Program-made: the position numbers and the translations under genes
Assembly: GCA_028641055.1 (NCBI GenBank)
Contig: CM054057.1
Coordinates: forward strand, 583,139,158 to 583,203,157
Length of the DNA: 64,000 nucleotides
DNA from: Alopecurus myosuroides
Taxonomy: Eukaryota > Streptophyta > Magnoliopsida > Poales > Poaceae
Reading direction: 5' to 3'
Shown here: in pieces, positions 35,735 through 47,560 of the stretch
How positions within the stretch are numbered: the first letter of the stretch is position 1
Layout: the number at the start of each line of letters is the position of its first letter
Notes under the pieces: generated by a model
The model's input: only the letters and a program-made list of their open reading frames with translations
Database searches by the model: none
Told to the model about the DNA's origin: nothing

Positions 35735-35770
35735 CTAGACCATGACTGCGCGCTTTGCCGTGCCCGCCCA
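35735..35770 (-). mobile_element. Helitron 3' terminus (copy 2)
   Basis: Same hairpin, nine-base spacer and CTAG as at 10508 in copy 1. The insertion predates the segmental duplication. Confidence 0.7.
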
Positions 35771-36143
35771 TTTTTTCATTTTTATAGAACAATGGTAAAA
35801 GTATCAGCCAGAATTTGAACACTTAGAAATATATTTAAGTATAAGTGTTTAAAATTACAATTCCATGAATAATCTTCATGTAATAAATATTTGCTCAAAA
35901 ACCTTGGGAAAATTCACTAAACAAATGCCAAAAAGAATCTGGTAGAATAAAATCACATGTGAAGCATGGTAGCAGAATAACATTTGTAAACAGGTTGCTA
36001 CTATTCTTCCGTATATTGCCTTCATTTGGTGTCTCTGGAAATTTTGTTGTTGTCATGTGCCTCCATATGATAGGATCTTAGTGGATAAATCATAACTTCC
36101 CGAGCAAAACAAAATGGCGAAAGATAAGAATGCCAAACAACTA

Positions 36144-36209
36144 CTCCCTCTCTCCGCGGATATAAGAAATTTTGGCAAAACAACTTCTTATATTAGAGGA
36201 CAACGGGAG
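36144..36209. mobile_element. Stowaway-type MITE (copy 2)
   Basis: 66 bp, CTCCCTCTCTCCGCGG to CAACGGGAG, flanked by TA. It is three bases longer than copy 1. Confidence 0.78.
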
Positions 36210-37184
36210 TAATTAGAAAAAAAGTAAGTTCATATATGTAAGTAATTCATTAAACACAACTTCATATACTCTATGTTTTAAATCACATTTGGCACCAGTA
36301 AGAGGAAAGATCATGTTGGGACTTTTAAGCCGTTTCCCAAAATGTAATTCAGTGACAATCAGAGCAAGTTTAACATCGCTCTGGTTTAATGCATCATCAA
36401 AGGATATTTCAGTGTGGCAATCAAACAGGTTATTTATTGTTCAAAGAAGCCCATTCGAGAGGGATGAAACAGAACCTAACTATATTCTATATTTATAAAA
36501 TCTCCCGCTATATATATTTTCTACTTCCTACAAAGCTAGAGACAATGCTACTGGTGCTAATTGATAGGCATAGGCAAATAAGTTGTTTGGTAGCAAAGTT
36601 TTTGTACTCACTACTCAAAGTCAATTCCCTAGGGATAAAACACTAGCTACTTATTCCTACAACGCTAGCGACAATAATATCAGTGCTTTTGGATAGGCAT
36701 AGGCAAATAATTGTTTGAAAACATTTTTTTAGTAGTTATTAATTGGTTCACTACCCAGAGAACAAAAGGGCCATTTATTCACTCTAAGGAATGTATTTCA
36801 GAGCCAAATTCAACCTTGAAGGCTTGAAAAAATGACAAAACAAAAGTCTTAAAAGTGTGTGCCTTTTTGTCGAAAAGAAATTTAAGAGTTGGAAAATAAC
36901 TATGGATATTATTCAAACTCGGAGGCTTGAAATTTGATGATTTAATTCAGTTAATCAAATGCCAGGGAACTGTACGGGCAAATTTACATCTATTTTTAAG
37001 CAGGTAGACAAAGCAATTGTCAAATATGAAATTTTCCAGCTTAATCAAGCTAATCATACAAATCCTAGACAACTAAATTTCTGGACGTTCTATTGAACGT
37101 CACATAGCATGGAGTGTAGCTAACTGAAGTTAATCTCCAAGCTGATATATTCACGCCAGCATATGAGTTACTTGTCCTACCTGT

Positions 37185-37198
37185 TGTACTTCATCGTT
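37185..37198. other. Empty site of the truncated CACTA insertion
   Basis: A single TGTACTTCATCGTT in otherwise continuous sequence shows the state before the 11962-17438 insertion in copy 1. On the minus strand this lies in a short AG/GT-bordered exon-like piece. Confidence 0.9.
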
Positions 37199-38073
37199 GC
37201 TAATAGGTTTGCCTGATAAAATTAATAACCAGGATTTCTAGAAAGGAAGTTACATTAGTCGCTACCTCTGCATCAATGATTTAGAAGAATTTCAAGAGCA
37301 AAAGGATGGTTGCCAGAGTTCCGTCTTGGTACCAACTTCGTGAACTTCTGTGAATCTGAAACGTTAAATCCGGAAAAATGTAGCACCAGAGTACAAGAGT
37401 GGCCTTACCGCAATGAAAAAGTATTGGCCAGGGCGCCTGGCCAACAACAAAATAATACAGATTAAGTAGCTTTCAAATTAGAACGTAACCTTGTTGCCAC
37501 AGTGAGCTCATCAAATGTCCCGAACTGTTAATTAATGGTCTCTACACCTTTTTCCATACCCTAGTTGGCAAATATAAAAAGAATTTGTAATGTACGAAAG
37601 CATGAAATACACCTTAACAAAACTGCATGTCAAATCAATCTTGTAGCATACACGAGCATTTGACCAAATATCCAACTACACAATCTGAACTTACAAACCT
37701 GACATAGAGCTTGCTATAGTATGAAAGAGTATCCTAGAAGGATCAATTTATTGAAAATATGGGCAAATATAATCTGTTCATAAATTTGGATACGAAAAAT
37801 AAAGCTAACACATAAATTTTTAGTCTTTCAAATTAACCTTATTATCTGGGAAACAAATCGTTGAGAACTACCATCCAAGACTGAGATCCAGAATCAAAGA
37901 ATCTGACATACATAAACAATACATCAAGTGTTAAAACAAGGTCCTCCGAGATATCCGTCAGTTCATCACGCATCACTACACAAATCAGGTGTATCTTCCT
38001 CCGTGTGGATTATCAGGCAAACAGACATGTTCAATAAATCCACAATAAAATCGTTGAAGTGTTGATAACATAA

Positions 38074-38592
38074 CTATTTTCGAGAAGGGAGATGAAATAA
38101 CTTTGGATAGAGAGGAATAGCAAGATCGTCTAATGTGTACAGTTCATCGAAAAAATAAAGCCTGAATCTGTACAGCGTTGATGTCTCGGATACAGTGACG
38201 GCAATGGGTTTAAGAGGAATACCTTCAAAATTAGCAAGGTTGTTGAGGTGTACACATGGCGTATGTGAAGGAGGCGTTGCAGGAGTACACATGGAGGATG
38301 TCTGGATGTGACAGAGCCGTTGCCGGAGTACACATGGCGGATGTGACGGAGGCGTTGCTTCGCCTCCTGTTGAACTGCAGGAACCCACAAGACAAGGGAC
38401 TGCTGAATGGAATTTGGGGTAAGCGTCCCATGACCTTGACTCGTGAGGGGTCAACAATTTCATAGGCGTATCTTCTTGGACAACCGCCCGTGCGAGCTCG
38501 GATCCCATGGTTGTACGGCCGAGGACGCCGCAAGGTTTAAGCAGCGTTGAGCGCCTCTGCGATGATGGAGAAACGAGGACCGAGGCTGGCAT
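38074..38592 (-). other. Exon-like open frame of an unidentified gene (copy 2)
   Basis: A 172-codon frame starting MPASVLVSPSSQRRS. The sequence upstream on the same strand looks like an untranslated leader, in which the copia element inserted. The frame contains a Cys/Pro-rich tandem repeat (PPCVL...CHI) and then NLANFEGIPLKPIAVTVSET and DDLAIPLYPKLFHLPSRK. Copy 1 has a premature stop in the same frame. I recognise no domain, so it may be a pseudogene first exon. Confidence 0.3.
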
Positions 38593-39187
38593 GTCGGATG
38601 TCGCAGAAGGCTATCCAGATGAACGGATGGCGTCACCGCCTTCTCGTCTCGAGTGAAGATGGCTCTCTGTCTGATCTTGTTTGTCTCCACCGTCTCCTGA
38701 GCGATCTTGGAAGACGAGGGCGAAGGGTCCGTGTAGATGAAAACCCAACGGAGAAAAGAATACGGGACTCAAGTACCTCGACTCAAGTACCTCTTTGTTT
38801 TCGGCCCGATTAACCGGAGAGTGTTCGACTTGTATTATACCCTATACAGTATGGTGTAGTACACCAACCGTATAGGGGTCATGTATACGCCTTCGGGGGC
38901 TATTCCCGGTGCTATATTAACACGAAACCCGAGCCCTAACAGGCATCGTTCAGGTCTTCCGAGATGGTATCAGAGCATCGCTCTTCCCTGACCTAGCCGC
39001 CACAACCCCGAAAACCCAAAACCCTCGAGCACATCTCGATCTACAACCAAAACCCGAGCAAGATCAATCGATCTACAGCCAACAAAAACCAAAACACAAA
39101 ACCCAAAAGCCTCTGTTCGCTTCTTACGATCCACAAAATCCAAAACAACAAAAAATCAAAAACCCTACGAGGTAGAAGTTCCCTGCA

Positions 39188-40361
39188 ATGGCGTCGGCTT
39201 CATCAACCTTCATGGCGTCCGAGCTCGGATCTCCTCCGTCCCAGAAGCTCACCAGGTCGAATTTCCTCTTCTGGAAAACCCTGGTGTTTCCTGCCCTCCA
39301 CGGTGCTCAAGTAATGGATTTGCTTGATCCATCCACCCCGGTGCCGGCCAAAACCGTTGACATTGAAGTTGCTGAGAAGAAAACCACGATCCCAAACCCG
39401 GAGTACACTGCATGGGTCAAACGCGATCAACTGGCCGTGTCGTGCCTGCTCAACTCGCTGTCGCCCGAGGTCCTCGCTCATGTCGTTGGGATCGAAACCA
39501 CGACATCAATCTGGGGGGTCATCACCGGCATGTTCTCCTCCCAGTCTAGAGCAAAAATCAATCAGCTACGGGGTGCTCTCAATGGCACCAAGAAACAAGA
39601 GATGACAGCGGCCCAATACTTCGCGAAGATGCGGGTTCTGCTCCGAGCTCGCCGCCACCGGCAAGATCGTCGATGACGATGAATTGGTCGGATACATCCT
39701 CAATGGCCTCGATGCGTCGTACAACTCCGTCGTCGCGTCCGTCAACGGCAAACCAGGGACGTCCCTTGACGACCTCTTTGCGCAAATTTGTGCGCACGAC
39801 ATGCGCCAGCAGATGCTTGAAGATGCCGGCCAGGGCGCCGGGTCGTTCTGCTCTTCAGCCAATGTGGCCCGGCGCGATGGGCGCTACACTCGTGGCAGTG
39901 ACCGCGGGCGCCCTGACCCACGTGCCGACCGCTACGGTGATCGTGGCGACCCCCGCTCTGAGACCGCGGTGATCACTGCTCTGGTGACCGTGGTGATCGC
40001 GCCCCTGACCGTGGTGACCGCGCCCCGTTTCGTGGTGAGCGAGGGGATGATCGAGACCGTGGCAACTATCGCCGCCGTGATGATGACTCCACCTACGACC
40101 ACCGTCGTGATGATGGTACTAGGCGTGATGTTCCTCGTGATGGGCCTCGACGAGATGATGGTGGACGGCGTGATACCTCCCGCCGCAATGATGATGGACG
40201 GCGCTGTGAGTTTCGTCGGCGTGAACCAACCCCTTATGTTGATATCACATGCCAAATATGCAATATTCATGGTCACCCTGCCGGTGACTATTGGTGGCGC
40301 TACCGTGGCAACAATGATTCTGATAGTGAAGAGGAGCAAGATGAGAAGAAAGAAAACATAG
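39188..40361 (+). pseudogene. gag: copia gag, copy 2, frameshifted
   Basis: The N-terminal 162-codon frame is continuous here: MASASSTFMASELGSPPSQK, FWKTLVFPALHGAQVMDLLD, WGVITGMFSSQSRAKINQLR. It ends at a frameshift near 39650 shared with copy 1. The next frame starts at 39684 (MVGYILNGLDASYNSVV) and keeps GQGAGSFCSSANVARRDG, which copy 1 has lost. A copy 2-specific frame change near 39960 follows. The zinc knuckle has the same Cys to Tyr change as copy 1. Confidence 0.9.
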
Positions 40362-43300
40362 CCTCATACGGTGTGGATACTAATTGGTATTAAGATACAG
40401 GGGCCACTGATCACATCACCGGGGAGCTGAGCAAGCTCTCTACACATGAGAGGTACAATGGACGTGAGCGTGTTCACACGGCAAATGGAAACGGTATGCC
40501 TATAAGCCATATTGGTTCTTCAACTTTGCATACCCCACACACATCTTTACATCTCAATAATATTCTTCATGTTCCTAGTGCTTCAAAGAATCTCTTGTCT
40601 ATCCATAAACTCACACTTGATAACAATGTATTCCTTGAATTTCACCCTTTTTTCTTTTTGATCAAGGATCAGGCCACAAGAAGAATCCTGTTTAAGGGTC
40701 CCTGCCATGGTTGTCTCTACCCTCTAGTGCCTATCTCTTCAAGGTCGTCCAAGCATGCTTTTATCACAATAAAGCCATCGTCCTCCACATGGTATCGTCG
40801 TCTAGGTCATCCCTCATCTTTTGTGGTTCAACAAGTTCTTAGAAAGAACTCATTAGCTTATTCTCCAGAAATAAATCCATATATTTGTGATTCTTGCCAA
40901 TTAGCCAAAAGCCATCAACTACCATATCCTGTATCCACTAGTGTCTCTACTCCTCCCTTGGAACAAGTGTTTTCTGATGTTTGGGGTCCTGCCCCTATGT
41001 ATGTTGGCAAGCACACTTATTATGTAAGCTTTACTGATGATTTCAGCAAGTTTACTTGGATATATTTGCTTAAGAAAAAATCTGATGTGTATCAAGTCTT
41101 CTTAAATTTTCAGCAACTAGCTGAGAGAAAATTTGACAGGAAGATTATCACTATGCAAACTGATTGGGGTGGTGAGTATGAGAAATTAAACTCCTTGTTT
41201 CAAAAAGTTGGTATTACTCACCATGTTTCTTGCCCACATGCACACCAACAAAATGGCTCAGCTGAACGTAAGCATCGTCACATTGTTGAAGTTGGCCTTG
41301 CTTTACTTGCTAATGACTCCATGCCTCTCAAGTTTTGGGATGAGGCATTTCTCACTGCCACATTCCTTATTAATTTACTTCCTAGCAAAGTAATTAATTT
41401 TGAGTCTCCTGTAGAACGACTCCTTCAAACCAAACCAAATTATGATTCCCTTCGTGTTTTTGGGTGTGCGTGTTGGCCCAATTTACGTCCCTACAATGCA
41501 CGCAAACTAGCTTTCCGTTCCACACGTTGCGTGTTTCTAGGGTACAGTCCAGACATAAAGGTGTTAAATGCTTGGATACATCCACGGGTCGTGTTTATAT
41601 CTCTCGAGACGTTGTGTTTGATGAGAATCTTTTTCCATTCGCATCCCTCCACCCTAATGCGGGCAAACTACTTCGCAATGAAATATTGCTTCTTCCAAAA
41701 GAATCCACACGTGGGGATGCACATGTTGTTGACCATATGCCTTTACCGTATATTCCTATTACTAACAATGGCTAGGATGTTCCTTTGGATACTGCCAAAA
41801 ATTCTGCTTAAAATGATGAAGATTCGGGTGCAAATAGCTCACAAAATGATGCTGCAACAAATTCCCTACAAGAAGACGAGGCCACGGATTCGGAAGTTGA
41901 TGCTGGTGGCGATCCCGAGGGAGATTCGCCTGACAGCTGCCATCCCCATGCAGCTTCCCCCGTGCGCCCTGCCCCGCCAAACCTCTCTGTTTCCGTGCAG
42001 GTGGGCGGGAGCGCCGCTGGTTCGTCTGGCGCTTCGCCGAGCATGCGCATGCGGAGAACAACAATGATGGGCCGGCTGGTGGGTCCCAAGTGCATACCAA
42101 CAACGCTGTCGACAGCTCTGCTCCCAGCGACCCCGACATCAGCGGCCACGCGTCGCCGCCCGATAGTCCGGTCTCCAGCGACACCGACAACCAAGGCCAC
42201 GCGTCGCCTCCTGCTTCGCCCCGCGCGGATCACGATTCTGATCGTGATTCTGCCACCGTCAGCGCCCCTGCCCGCCCGGATTCCGGTGCTGGATCTTCTG
42301 CGCCAACTACATCCGCAGCTTCTCCTGTGCCTGGTCCGTGTACACGGCTAAAACAAGGTATTCGTAAACCACGTGCATATACAGATGGTACAATTAAATA
42401 CGGTCGTCAACCAAAAATCTATGAGGCTGGCATGGTTTGTTGTGGTTTACTAACATCTACAAGAGAACCAGTTTCTGTTACTAATGCTCTAAATAATTCT
42501 GAGTGGCGCAAAGCAATGGAGGAGGAATACAGTGCACTGATGGACAACAAGACTTGGCATCTTGTTCCATCCAGTAAAACAAAAAATGTAATTGATTGCA
42601 AATGGGTTCATCGCATCAAAAGGAAGGCAGACGGTACCATTAACAGGTATAAGGCTCGTTTGGTTGCAAAAGGTTTTAAGCAATTGTATGGCATAGATTA
42701 TGAGGATACTTTCAGTCCTGTTGTTAAAACTGCAACTATTCGTATTGTTATGACAATGTCTGTTTCTCGGGGTTGGAGATTAAGGCGGCTAGATGTCAAG
42801 AACGCGTTTTTTGCATGGTGTTCTGGAAGAGGAAGTCTATACGAAACAACCCCCAGGTTTTGAAAATTCCGCTGCGCCTGGTTATGTGTGCAAACTTGAC
42901 AAAGCACTATATGGACTGAAACAAGCACCAAGGGCTTGGTACTCTAGACTCAGCTCTAAACTTTATGATCTTGGCTTCACATCCTCTAAAGCTGATACCT
43001 CCTTATTTATCTATGAAAGATCAGATGTTACTACCTTTGTTTTGATATATGTTGATGACATCATTGTGACTAGCTCTTCAGATGATGCTATATCAGTTTT
43101 ACTTCAAGACCTCAACAGGTGTTTTGCTATCAAGGATCTTGGTGAGCTCCACTTTTTCTTAGGTCTTGAAGTCCAGAAAACAGAAAATGGTCTTCTCATG
43201 ACACAAACAAAATATGCTACTGAGTTACTTCATCGGGTTGGTATGTATCATTGCAAGCTTGCGCCCACTCCACTGTCTCCCTCGGAAAAACTCTCTCTAC

Positions 43301-43986
43301 ATGAAGGTACACTCCTAGGGCCTGATGATAGCACTCAATATCGCAGTATAGTTGGTGCCCTTCAGTATTTGACTCTCACACGTCCTGATCTGTCCTTCTC
43401 GGTCAACAAAGTGTGCCAGTATCTACATGCACCAACTACCCTTCATTGGACGGCAGCAAAACGGATTCTTCGTTATGTTAAACACACTCTTCAGCTTGGG
43501 CTTACTTTTTCCAAGTCCTCTCATATGCTTTTGAGTGCCTTTTCAGATGCAGATTGGGCAGGTTGTCTTGATGATCGTCGGTCCACAGGGGGGTTTGCTG
43601 TCTTTCTTGGACTGAACCTAGTATCTTGGAGTGCTCGAAAACAAGCCACTGTTTCTCGCTCAAGTACTGAAGCTGAATATAAAAGTCATGCAAATGCAAC
43701 AGCTGAGTTGATATGGGTTGAAGCCCTTCTTGGAGAACTTGGTGTTAAATTGAAGTACACGCCAGTTCTTTGGTGTGACAATTTAGGTGCTACCTATTTG
43801 TCAGCAAATCCCATCTTCCATGCTCGCAGAAAACATATAGAGATTGATTACCGTTTTGTTAGAGAGCGTGTAGCTAACAAAGATTTAGAGATCAAATTTA
43901 TTTCAAGTAGAGATCAATTTGCTGATGGTTTTACTAAAGCCCTTCCTAGTAGAGAATTAGATAATTTCAAGCGTAATCTAATTTAG
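40362..43986 (+). pseudogene. pol: copia pol, copy 2, stop at the protease site
   Basis: The protease motif reads NWY-stop-DTGATDHIT: TTCAGAT in copy 1 is TTAAGAT here (about 40391). Integrase is open from 40496 with STWYRRLGHPSSFVVQ, CDSCQLAKSHQLPY, VSFTDDFSKFTWIY, TDWGGEY and NGSAERKHRH, running to FLGYSPDIKV. A frameshift near 41560 follows and DTSTGRVYISRDVVFDEN continues in another frame. RT is open from 42090 ([48 protein letters not shown]). The six-T frameshift shared with copy 1 comes next, then a 397-codon RT/RNase H frame at 42793-43986 with YVDDI, DADWAGC and SSTEAEY. It is non-functional. Confidence 0.93.
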
Positions 43987-44147
43987 ATTAAGGGGGGCTG
44001 TTAGACTTGTATTATAACCTATACGGTATGGTGTAGTACACCAACCGTATAGGGGTCATGTATACGCCTTCGGGGGCTATTCCCGGTGCTATATTAACAC
44101 GAAACCCAAGCCCTAACAGGTATCGGTTCAGGTCTTCCGATAGAGAG

Positions 44148-45539
44148 CGCCCAGCTCGACCTACAGAATAGCGGCCCAGTAAAGTGAGCCGCTTCGGTGA
44201 AATCGCTTAGAGCGACGTTTCGGCAATTTCTGTTGACGAAAGAGATCGAGACCGTTCAGGAGTTTGGTCGGACGGTCTAGAACGAAAAATTGCTGTGGTA
44301 AGCCGTAGGTTGCTCAGTTTTAATGTTTCTTAAGTAAGCTAGCAGTCAATAACTCTTCCTCGGTACTATACCCACCATCCACCTTGTTGCCGTCTTTATT
44401 TCTTCTTAAGTTTGGTCCAGTATGTGCGTGCATATATACCATCCACTCTGGTACCAAACTAGCCAGCATAGTTCCCATCCACCATGGTTTATTCTAGTGA
44501 TAAGCTAGCCTGAGAAGCATAACAAAGAAAGAGATATATACACATATAGTCCATTATTTCCTAGCGAGTTAGCCACCCTGAATAGTGCACTCTTGAATTA
44601 AGTCAATTCTGCTCATTTTTGTTTTCTAAATGTATCTTTAGAGGATATACGAAACATATAGTATGCCACACACGCACAATATCACAAATATGTTGGATTG
44701 GGAGGCATTAGGGAACGATCAGCTCGTTACTGCCAAACCTCATGCGGTGCATTTACTCTCCACCATAGTTTCTCGATGCGACTGTGCATAGTGAGAATTG
44801 TGTAGGAAAAAGATTCGAAGATCAAGAGTAACTATGTCCCTACCATGTTTAGAGAGGCTGCGAACTGATTGGTTGATACAAACTACAAACCTACTATTTG
44901 AGGAGCAGTTATATCATGTTTGATTCTGAAAAGACGATGCAACATTCAAACCTACCTTTTGTGGAGCAGGAGATGCGCAACACGGGGCCAAGGCCCTTGC
45001 TCCCGAACGGCGGATGTACTTTTTCATAGCTTGTTGCAGGATTTCTCTGTCTTCGTCGATCAGATTCCCCCAGAGTTGGAGACAACGAGTTTTAGGGTCT
45101 GTGCGAGTCATGAGAATGATGACGGAGACCCGAGCGTAGGTCCAACCATGACGATTCAGTCACTCCCACGGTGCTCTACGATTCCGTAGGTGCCATGGAC
45201 GACCAAGCTGCAAAGAGAGATGATAACATAAAAGTACCACTTTTGGAGTAAAATTTTGGTTTGACATCACTTTAGTTTGAAATGACAAAAATCTATCGGG
45301 ATTTTTCCAAGTATTTCTCAAAAACTGCTAAACTGAATCTGATGACGAGTTGATACGATTTCCGTCGGTGGGGGCCAACTTCTCAGCCGAATTAAGAAAC
45401 AATAAGAAAAAAGTCAATCAGCTGCATATCTTCTGTATAAGTAGGCATCTTTGGCCGGGAACATGGCGCTGGACGCCGACATGATGCCATTCGAGAACTG
45501 CCGTGACCTCACACCGTCTCTGGTGAGACCCCTTTCCCG
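44148..45539. other. Unassigned host-like segment P (copy 2)
   Basis: Counterpart of 24362-25752. The exon-like minus-strand frame at 45160-44975 (LQLWGNLIDEDREILQQAMK) is also open here. Confidence 0.4.
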
Positions 45540-46929
45540 GAGAAAATGACAAACAACCACCACATTTGTGGTCAAGTTGTCATATAACCACCATTTTTGG
45601 GGGAAATTGACAAGGAGCACCGCACTTTGGGGGCAGGTGTGTGACACGGAGCACTGATTTTTCTCTTTAATCATGTTAACCCGTTTTCTGATCGATTGGG
45701 CCAACTTGTCAGGCCAAGGTGGCACAATTAGACTGAACAATAAGGCCGAGTCCTTAAAATAGCCAAAAGGCACAAAGTCAACATGCCACGTCACCCCTTT
45801 TTTTTCTCCTTTGTCTTCCCCGATCCATTTTCTCTCTCCTCTTTTCTTGGTTTTTCTTCACTGCATGCTGTCGTGGGCACGCCACTAGAGTCCACTCAAG
45901 GAGCTCTTCTAGAGGAGCCAGCGGCCATGTGCTCACCCAGGAGCCCCTTGGGAGCCCGCGGGTGCTCCGTCGCTGTTCTCCACCTCATATACGACGCGCC
46001 GGACGCGGAGGCCTGCCGGCCTTGCCCACGTGACGCCCCGGCGACCTCAACAGCGTCGGTAACCGCGCCATTCGGCCGCCCCGACCGACGCTGCTTCGTC
46101 GCACTCTAGAGTCGCGTCGTCCGTCCTCACCTCGCATCATCGATCCGACCAGAGGCTCGAGCCGCGTGCACAATGTGGAAGTCGAGGCCTACCGCAACGC
46201 CGCCCGTCCCCGAGCATACCTCGAGCTCCTCACTGTCGCTAGGAACTCTACGCAGACGCCACCTGCTCGCCCCTACGCCGGCGGTCTCCATCGCCTCCCC
46301 ACGTGGAGGAAGAAGGAATCCGCCACGACCAGGTCGAGCTCCGGCCCGGCTGGCTCCACGACGGCCAGGTCGTCTCCTCTGCTCCGACCGCCGTCCTCCT
46401 CCGGCGCAGCACATCCACGAGCGGCGAGAGCCCACCCCCGACATCCTCTCCTCGCCATGGCCGGCCAACCGGGCGCCTCCTCCCATGCTCGTGGCCGATA
46501 ACCACAGCAACTCTCATCGGTGTTCTTCCCTACCTCCGGTAAGGGAAGCCCGCCTGCCCTGCTCCGACCTCGCCAGCAGATCTCTCCTTCACGTTGCTGC
46601 AGTAAGGACAGAACAGCCACGCCCCTTGTTCCTGATGCATACAAGGTGTTTGATGTAATGCACACAAGAAAAGATGGAGCGGAGATGATGACAGGTGTGC
46701 CCTACGTCCAATTTAACACTCTGTGTGCTTCTCTCCCATCTAATTTTGCCACGTAAACCTGACATGTGAGGTCGAGCTGTCAGAAAATGGTTTAATCCGT
46801 CTAAACCGTGTAATCAATGCTCTGTGTCACACACCTGCCCCGATGTGCGGTGCTCGTCATCATTTCCCCCAAAAGCGGTAGTTATCTGACAACTCGACCA
46901 CAAATGTGGTGGTTTTATGTCATATTCTC
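45540..46929 (+). mobile_element. Mutator-like element (Pack-MULE-like), 9-bp TSD
   Basis: Inverted ends of roughly 165-200 bp begin GAGAAAATGACA (45540) and, inverted, GAGAATATGACA (46929). Both continue ACCACCACATTTGTGGTC and TTTTGGGGGAAAT. The flanks CCTTTCCCG (45531-45539) and CCTTTCTAG (46930-46938) match at seven of nine bases, fitting the 9-bp duplication of Mutator elements. The interior (about 45900-46650) is strikingly GC-rich with no transposase, as in Pack-MULEs that captured gene 5' ends. The source gene is not recognised. Copy 1 keeps only the left 435 bp. Confidence 0.78.
45783..46109 (+). other. GC-rich open frame inside the Mutator-like element
   Basis: 108 codons starting in terminal-repeat sequence, with MCSPRSPLGARGCSVAVLHL as the more gene-like part. 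Several overlapping GC-rich frames follow to 46660. None has a domain I recognise, and base composition alone can keep such frames open. Confidence 0.25.
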
Positions 46930-46938
46930 CCTTTCTAG

Positions 46939-47560
46939 ATCCCATGTCCTTGCACATCCCCTCTCCCCGCTCTCAGCGGTGCTCTCCTTAGCTAATTCGA
47001 TATGTGCAGTGAACTTGTCAGAAAACACCGCCGTCCGCGATGACGACAAAGGCATCGCGGGGGCTTGCGCTAGCATGCATCTGCCGCGAGGTTGGAGACA
47101 AGTGCAGCTTCATACGGCGGCATCGGAGCTGCGTGGACAGCTTCACGTGACGCAGTCCTGTAACGTACCCGTGAGATTTTGCCGAAATACCAGCCTGGAA
47201 CCGTAGGCACGTGCTCTTGACCGACCTCTTCGTCGTGGATACAAAACCTCTTATCTTTTTACGCAGATTTTATCCCTAGCACAACCACTGGTTTCCACGC
47301 CTCGTGACTCTGCCGTGCAATTGCTCCTTTGGAGCCAAAGGCATGGATGCTAGCGATCGATCAACGTCCTCGGTATCGATCAACCACTTGGGCAGCAATG
47401 ACCTTCCCATGTCACGGCACACGTGAAAGCATCACTCACCATGACATCCTCACGAACACAACACATAACATTACATCAGATGGATCTCATTCATGTAGGG
47501 CCGCTCATGAGAACATTGTATTGATAATAAATACGGAGAGAGTACCAACTAGTTACTGCT
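46939..47560. other. Unassigned DNA, no gene seen
   Basis: Short frames only. A possible single Stowaway-like end (ATACGGAGAGAGTA near 47530) has no partner. Confidence 0.35.

Larger units (their letters stand above)
38822..44142 (+). mobile_element. Ty1/copia LTR retrotransposon, copy 2, TSD GAGAG
   Basis: 5321-bp counterpart of the copy 1 element at the same site. LTRs are 38822-38964 (143 bp, one base lost) and 43999-44142 (144 bp). TGGTATCAGAGC is at 38965-38976 and GAGAG at 38817-38821 and 44143-44147. It is better preserved than copy 1 in gag, integrase and RT, but has its own protease stop. Confidence 0.95.
32107..45973. repeat. Segmental duplication, copy 2
   Basis: This is the second copy of the 1-26187 segment, in the same orientation. 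It lacks both CACTA insertions and so gives their empty target sites (ATT at 32625-32627 and TGTACTTCATCGTT at 37185-37198). The copia element sits at the same site in both copies, so it inserted before the duplication. Similarity to copy 1 stops at 45973, in the middle of a Mutator-like element that is complete here but cut in copy 1. Confidence 0.95.
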
